Shown: piece by piece, positions 59,326-64,000 of the stretch
Layout: the number at the start of each line of letters is the position of its first letter
How positions within the stretch are numbered: position 1 is the first letter of the stretch
Source: Membranipora membranacea
Taxonomy: Eukaryota > Bryozoa > Gymnolaemata > Cheilostomatida > Membraniporidae
Length of the DNA stretch: 64,000 nt
Assembly: GCA_914767715.1 (NCBI GenBank)
Contig: OU612074.1
Span: forward strand, 16,974,062 to 17,038,061
Reading direction: 5' to 3'
Notes under the pieces: model-generated
Told to the model about the DNA's origin: nothing
Databases searched by the model: none
Seen by the model: the letters and a program-made list of their open reading frames with translations, nothing else
Position numbers and translations under genes: made by a program

Positions 59326-62054
59326 TCAAGTCGATAATATATGGTTGAAAAGTAAAGTTTTGAATGAACTGAACTTCTCTTTAGATCTCAAATGTAACGG
59401 TAAAGAATTGTATGTAGCAGAAACTTTGTATCTTAGATTGTCTGTATGATATAAAAGTAAATGTTTATCACGAAAATTGAACTTGGTAGTGTTTTTAAAT
59501 CCTCTATTTATAAATGGAGGTGTTAAAAAATTGTTTATCTTATGCGCAAAAAGTGAAGTGAAATAACAAACAAGCTTAGGAAGAGGTAGGAGTTGTAATG
59601 ATTGTGTAATGGATTCGGTTGAAATGAGATAATACGGGATGTAGTGCACATTGGCGATAATGCGTAAAGCCCGTTTTTGCAACAAAAATAATCTATTGAG
59701 GGCATTATTGCAGGACAAGTTGCCAATGATATGGATACCATATATAAGGTGACAATAGATAAACTTGAAGTAAAATGTGCGGGCACTTGCTATATCCAAG
59801 AAGTATCTCAAATTTTGAAGTAGGTAAACATTCCGTTGTACCTTTTTATATACATACTCTAGATGATCCTGCCATGAAAGCGAGTCATTCAACACAAAAC
59901 CCAGAAGCCTTGTAGTTCTCTGTCTGTTTAGTTTTTCATGCCCTATGTACAGTTCCAGGTCATAAAGCGGATCTGAGATATTAAGTAGCATGTAATGAGA
60001 TTTCTGAACATTTATAACCATCCGGTTACGATTGCACCAATCCAAAATGCCACTTAAATCTTCAGATGCCTTTGCCTTTAGTTGCTGAAGGTTTTTATTA
60101 GATGACAGGAACACTGTATCATCAGCATATGCATATGATGATGAGTCTGATTTTGATGAAGTTAATAAATCATTTATGAAGATGAGAAACAAAGTTGGTG
60201 CTAGGATTGAACCTTGAGGGACCCCTATTGTGATAGGCAATCTACAAGATTCAATATTATTGAGTTTAACAAACTGCCGTCTGCCTGTCAGAAAGGTGTC
60301 AAGAAGTTTTAACATATTTCCTCCGATGCCGCAAGCCTTCAACTTATTGCGTAGTAAAACATGGGATACACAGTCAAATGCCTTTTTAAAATCCAGAAAA
60401 AGTAATGTCATAACATTTCCATTAATTTTCTCCACCAAAGAGTCTGAAATAATTTTAAATAAACTGTCTGAACAAGAATGGCCTTTTCTAAATCCACATT
60501 GAAGCTCATGGATGATTTTGTTCTTAGTGAGATATTCTTGCAGATGGTGATTTATGTGTTTCTCAAATATTTTTGAAAGAACAGGCAAGACTGAAATTGG
60601 CCTATAATTTGATGGGTTATTTATATCCCCAGATTTATGTATTGGTGAAACTCGAGCTAGTTTCCATGTTGAAGGGAACTGTCCTTTGCTTAAAACCCTG
60701 TTAAACATATCGGTGACAATATCCACAATATAAGGCCAAACAAGCTTCAACATCTTCACTGTAATTCTGTCAGGTCCTGTACGTTTACTATCAGGAATGT
60801 GGAACAATATTCTTGTACATGTGAAAGGGGTGAATTGTGGTATGTCTGTCAAATTATGTTTGGATACGGGAAATGTCATCTCATCTGTTACAACAAGGTT
60901 CTTTGTGATTGATTTTGCAATGGATGTGAAATGGCTGTTAAATTGATCTGCAGGAAAGTCTCCTTCTTTTTATTCTTTAATACATCCCAAACAGGTTTTG
61001 TATTACCTTTAGACTCTTTAATAGTATTAGAAATAGCTCTTTTCTTCTTTTGTTTGATCATATTAGTGACATAATTTCGCTGTTTTTTATATCCTTCCCA
61101 ATCACTGTTTTGTTTGAGTTGATCTCTGATTTTGATGTTCATTTTTACCTCATCATCCAACCATTTTGGAAGATTATGCGTTCTTACAAAACGAGTCTTC
61201 TCAAACACGAGTTTTGATATAAGATGATTCAAATGGCTATAGAACTTCTCAAACATTGAGTCTATTGATCTTTCATGCAGTACGTAACCAAAATTTTCCC
61301 TTGAGAATGTGTTAAAAATGTTTTCAGGTGTTGCAAATGAATAATCCAAAAATGTTACCTTACATCTTTGTTTAGATATTTTAACATTTCTATCAATCTC
61401 TCTTGAAGCTACTATCATGAAATGATCACTCAGTGAATATTTGATGACACCAGATTTAGCAATATTGTCACTTTTACTTGAATAGATGTGGTCAATTAGT
61501 GTCCTTGATGAATTAGTTATGCGAGTGGGTTCAGATATAAGTAGATTCAACAGTAGTGGAGAGGTAACATTATCTAACCACCTGTTTTTCGAAGTTGGAT
61601 TCAGCAAATCAATATTGAAATCACCAAATATTATAATTTCATCGTTCAAACCATAACAACGCTCGACAAACTCTGAAAAGTCTGTGTTCCATGATGCTTT
61701 TGATTGGGGAGGTCTATATAAGTATGTGACCAAAAAACTCTTTTGGCTTCTGGGTCTGACCTTGACTGTTATACTCTCATCCATGTAAAGATCTAAATTT
61801 TCAAGATGTTCAATGACCAGTGAATCATGGACATAGCAGAGTAATCCCCCACCATTGTTACAGAGCCTATCCCTTCTTATCATCGTATATCCTGGCACCT
61901 CATACAGGCAGCTGTCATCATTTTCATTCAAAAATGTTTCAGCCAAACACAGTATACTAAATTTGTGATCACTAAGAATTAAACGAACCTCTTCCAGTTT
62001 GCTTGCCAATCCACGGATATTAAGATATGCGCTATGAAAATTCATTGCCATCAT
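59326..62054 (-). CDS. LINE C ORF2: endonuclease and reverse transcriptase, one frameshift
   Basis: ATG at 62054 overlaps the ORF1 stop as ATGA. Endonuclease (62054 to about 61400): LNIRGL, CLAETFL, YLYRPP, FGDFNIDLLNP, YSLSDHF. Linker: LPKWLDDEVKM, WEGYKKQRNYV. The frame slips by one base near 60967 in an A run (NKKKETF against NKKEGDFPADQF) and continues to 59326 as SKRTGPDRI, NYRPISVLPVLSKIFEK, LFLDFKKAFDCVSH (box A), GVPQGSILAPTLFLIFINDL (box B), YADDTVFL (catalytic box C) and LLGFVLNDSLSW. With one base restored the ORF would have 910 codons. It nicks the target and copies the RNA in place. Confidence 0.85.
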
Positions 62055-63631
62055 AGAAGTTTTTCAAAATGGCATTTAAGTTTAAGTGAGTCTAAAATCA
62101 TACCTTGACTGAGGACCTTGTTGTATTGGTCCTGAGTGTCAAACTTTACTTTAAAGATGCGCATTTTCTTTTCCCCTTTGTAAATCCTTATAGCTGAAGA
62201 GTTGGGGAAATTCTGTGATATCTCTTTTATTACAAGTTCATCATCAGCATTGATAGGAATGCCTCTCAGCATACCAGTGTTGACTTTTGCTGATTCTGGA
62301 TTGATTGCCTTTCTTACTTGCGAATTTTCAAATAGTAATGTATTCCAAGTGTTTATCAACTTGGTCACTGTCTTTTCATCGCGAAGGTGCAGCATAATTT
62401 TTGGAGATTCTGTCTTGAAATTGTAGGTCGTTATGTTTTCTATGATTGTTGGGCCGAATTCACGGTTAATCTCACGTCTGATGTTCTCTTGATTATAGTT
62501 TTGGTAGGTTTTTGATGACTTGTTGATACTTATTACGATGCAGTGCTTGGGGTTGAAGTTGTTTGGACGAGCTGTTTTTGTAATAGATGGCATGTGATCT
62601 GGTGTGTTGGATGTAGTTGCCGGTGAACTTGGTGTTGGTGTGTTTTGATGTGTTGTTGATGAAGGAATATTTCTGTGGAGTTGTCTACTGCTGCTTGCAA
62701 CTGATGACCATTGTTGTGTGGTGTTAAGAGTTTGAGTTGGAAGATATGTTTGTTGTACGGTATTTTTGGAATTTGATGGACATTCCTTTGTACTAGGGCT
62801 CTCAGAAAAAGCACTAGTAATTTTATCCAATTTAACCTGCATGCTGTCCATCTTCTCCTACATGCTGTCCATCTTCTCCATCATAATAGAAAGCACGCCA
62901 TGTAGAGTTCTGCATGACGCACATCCGGGACTCTCCCCACAATCTCTGTCCCTGGAATGACTGGGAGCGCTGTCGACGAATGGAGCAGAAGTCTCCATTG
63001 TCTCAGACAGGGAACACTGAGAAGACTCTGGCAGTGAAACTGTAGATCCCCCTAGAGCACCTTGTGTGCTTTGTTGTTGAGTTGTGCTGCTGTTGGCATT
63101 GGTTTGTTTACTTTTTAGCGATTCCATTGCATTTGAGCATGAGGAACGGACTTTCTCGTTTAAATTGGTAATTGTTTCTGGCTGTAATTCACCTACCAGC
63201 TTAGAGTAGTGACTTATAAACACATCCACATCTTTGATAGCATTCACCAGTATTCTAGAGGTGGTATGGTAAAAGTTTGCAGTATAAAGGCGTCTATCCG
63301 ATTTCTTCTTGTTTTTAACGGTGAATATGGTGGCTGTTGTGTTTTTGTCCTTATCTTTATTCATTTTCCTAGTTACATAAAGATATTGCTCCTGAATTGA
63401 TGTTTGAAATATAGATCTGACAAGCTCAAAAACAGCTGTGCTGCAGTCAACGACAATTTGGATGTTTCCCGGATTGCCTTTTATGGTGATAGACTCATCA
63501 GAGGTAGTAGAGTCGATTTTCTTTTGTAATGCCTTCAACTTGTTGAGCGAATAGGTGAAGATATTATCCTCAGCATCATCCTCATCAGGATCATTACTGG
63601 AAATGAGTTTTCTCTTGTTGCCTTTGTTCAT
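62051..63631 (-). CDS. LINE C ORF1 protein, one in-frame TAG
   Basis: ATG at 63631 (MNKGNKRKLISS) opens a frame that reaches TAG at 62860-62858 and then continues in the same frame to TGA at 62053-62051; about 526 residues in all. The N-terminal part is lysine-rich, with a serine/glutamine-rich middle. The C-terminal part (residues about 370-525) has an RNA-binding-like fold pattern: HCIVISINKS, MLRGIPINADDE, RIYKGEKKMRIFKVKFDTQD. It ends before any CCHC zinc knuckle. The TAG lies in a 21-bp tandem duplication whose second copy has CAG at that place. ORF1 proteins coat the element's RNA. Confidence 0.75.
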
Positions 63632-63689
63632 TTTGGGTGAAAATTACCCAGATTTATTGTCAATTTTTCTGGAGCTCAGATTTTTTCAA

Positions 63690-63775
63690 CTATTGGGAAT
63701 CAATTGAACAGATTGGGAATCAGATTGAATCAGATTGGGAATCAGATTGAACAGATTGGGAATCAACTATTGAAA
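63690..63775. repeat. Four ~21-bp units at the 5' junction of LINE C
   Basis: Units 'tattgggaatcaattgaaca', 'gattgggaatcagattgaat', 'gattgggaatcagattgaac' and 'gattgggaatcaactattga' follow one another. The unbroken target in unit A has a single 'gattgggaatgaactattga'. Confidence 0.8.
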
Positions 63776-64000
63776 TAAAATAATCAGTAAATTCTGGGTA
63801 GGATGTTCGCTCATTCTAGACCAAACATGATACAGACCTGAGTTATTTGTTATGCATTTATGCCTGGCAATTGGGACAACAATCAGACAATCAAACAGCA
63901 TCTCTCCAGCTACACAGATTATGCCTTTTCTAGGTGAATCCGAAGAGCAGTAAGAAAATTATTTTTCACAATTTATGAGATGTATTACCTCTGTAATTTG

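Larger units (their letters stand above)
59208..63690 (-). mobile_element. Nearly full-length LINE C inserted in unit B
   Basis: The minus strand carries a 5' untranslated region (about 63690-63632), ORF1 (63631-62051), ORF2 (62054-59326) and a short 3' untranslated region ending 'gccaataaaaatgtatata' at 59208. The pre-insertion site is seen in unit A as 'ctatctgattgggaatgaac' (about 53328-53347). Only two lesions interrupt coding: a TAG in ORF1 and a single missing base in an A run of ORF2. Domain order (ORF1, endonuclease, reverse transcriptase, no RNase H) and box sequences fit the CR1/L2-like part of the jockey superfamily. Confidence 0.92.
54535..64000 (+). repeat. Tandem segmental duplication, right unit (B), running off the window
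   Basis: 54538-59207 matches 47565-53335, and 63755-64000 matches about 53332-53580. The break between them is filled by LINE C. Unit B lacks the fold-back element, leaving an empty site at about 54971-54982. Confidence 0.9.

Overview
The window is eukaryotic, most likely from an AT-rich invertebrate animal genome. Coding sequence is split into short exons with GT..AG introns whose reading phases match. Nearly everything else is mobile-element debris: several clades of non-LTR retrotransposons, tRNA-derived SINEs, an LTR element, non-autonomous DNA transposons, fold-back elements and tandem repeats. The species cannot be fixed from sequence alone. A marine invertebrate (sponge, cnidarian or mollusc grade) fits the protein families seen: DUF4806-like, SWIM, USP, LRR and collagen-like.

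Layout. 1-0.7 kb is a degenerate 120-bp satellite. 2.3-3.5 kb holds exons of a DUF4806-like gene with an in-frame stop. 3.6-9.7 kb holds decayed copies of a four-membrane-helix protein gene, whose intact three-exon copy lies on the minus strand at 26.5-29.1 kb. 9.9-17 kb carries a SINE, tandem duplications and two head-to-tail LINE fragments; the first is interrupted by a 985-bp DNA transposon with a 2-bp AT target duplication. 18.2 kb has an isolated first exon. 18.8-20.5 kb has small terminal-inverted-repeat elements. 23.7-26.4 kb is a short LTR retrotransposon whose 3' LTR is itself split by a solo LTR; both have 4-bp target duplications. 31.6-35.9 kb is a nested SINE, RTE and LINE complex.

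37.6-41.8 kb (minus strand) contains a SWIM zinc-finger gene and, directly upstream and overlapping it, exons of a ubiquitin-specific protease. The two share one exon in different frames. 43.8-45.4 kb holds an RTE scrap, a broken leucine-rich-repeat gene and a second copy of a 360-bp transposon with a 9-bp target duplication. From 47.6 kb to the right edge lies a direct tandem duplication of about 7 kb. Both units carry a 2.5-kb element with long inverted repeats built of CGTCGCAA-like words, and an intronless coiled-coil ORF. Only the left unit carries a 1.2-kb fold-back element; only the right unit carries a nearly intact 4.5-kb LINE on the minus strand. The two units therefore act as filled and empty sites for each other and let the insertions be ordered in time.

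No rRNA or tRNA gene, CRISPR array or bacterial operon was seen. All functional statements are from reading motifs by eye; no database search was run.
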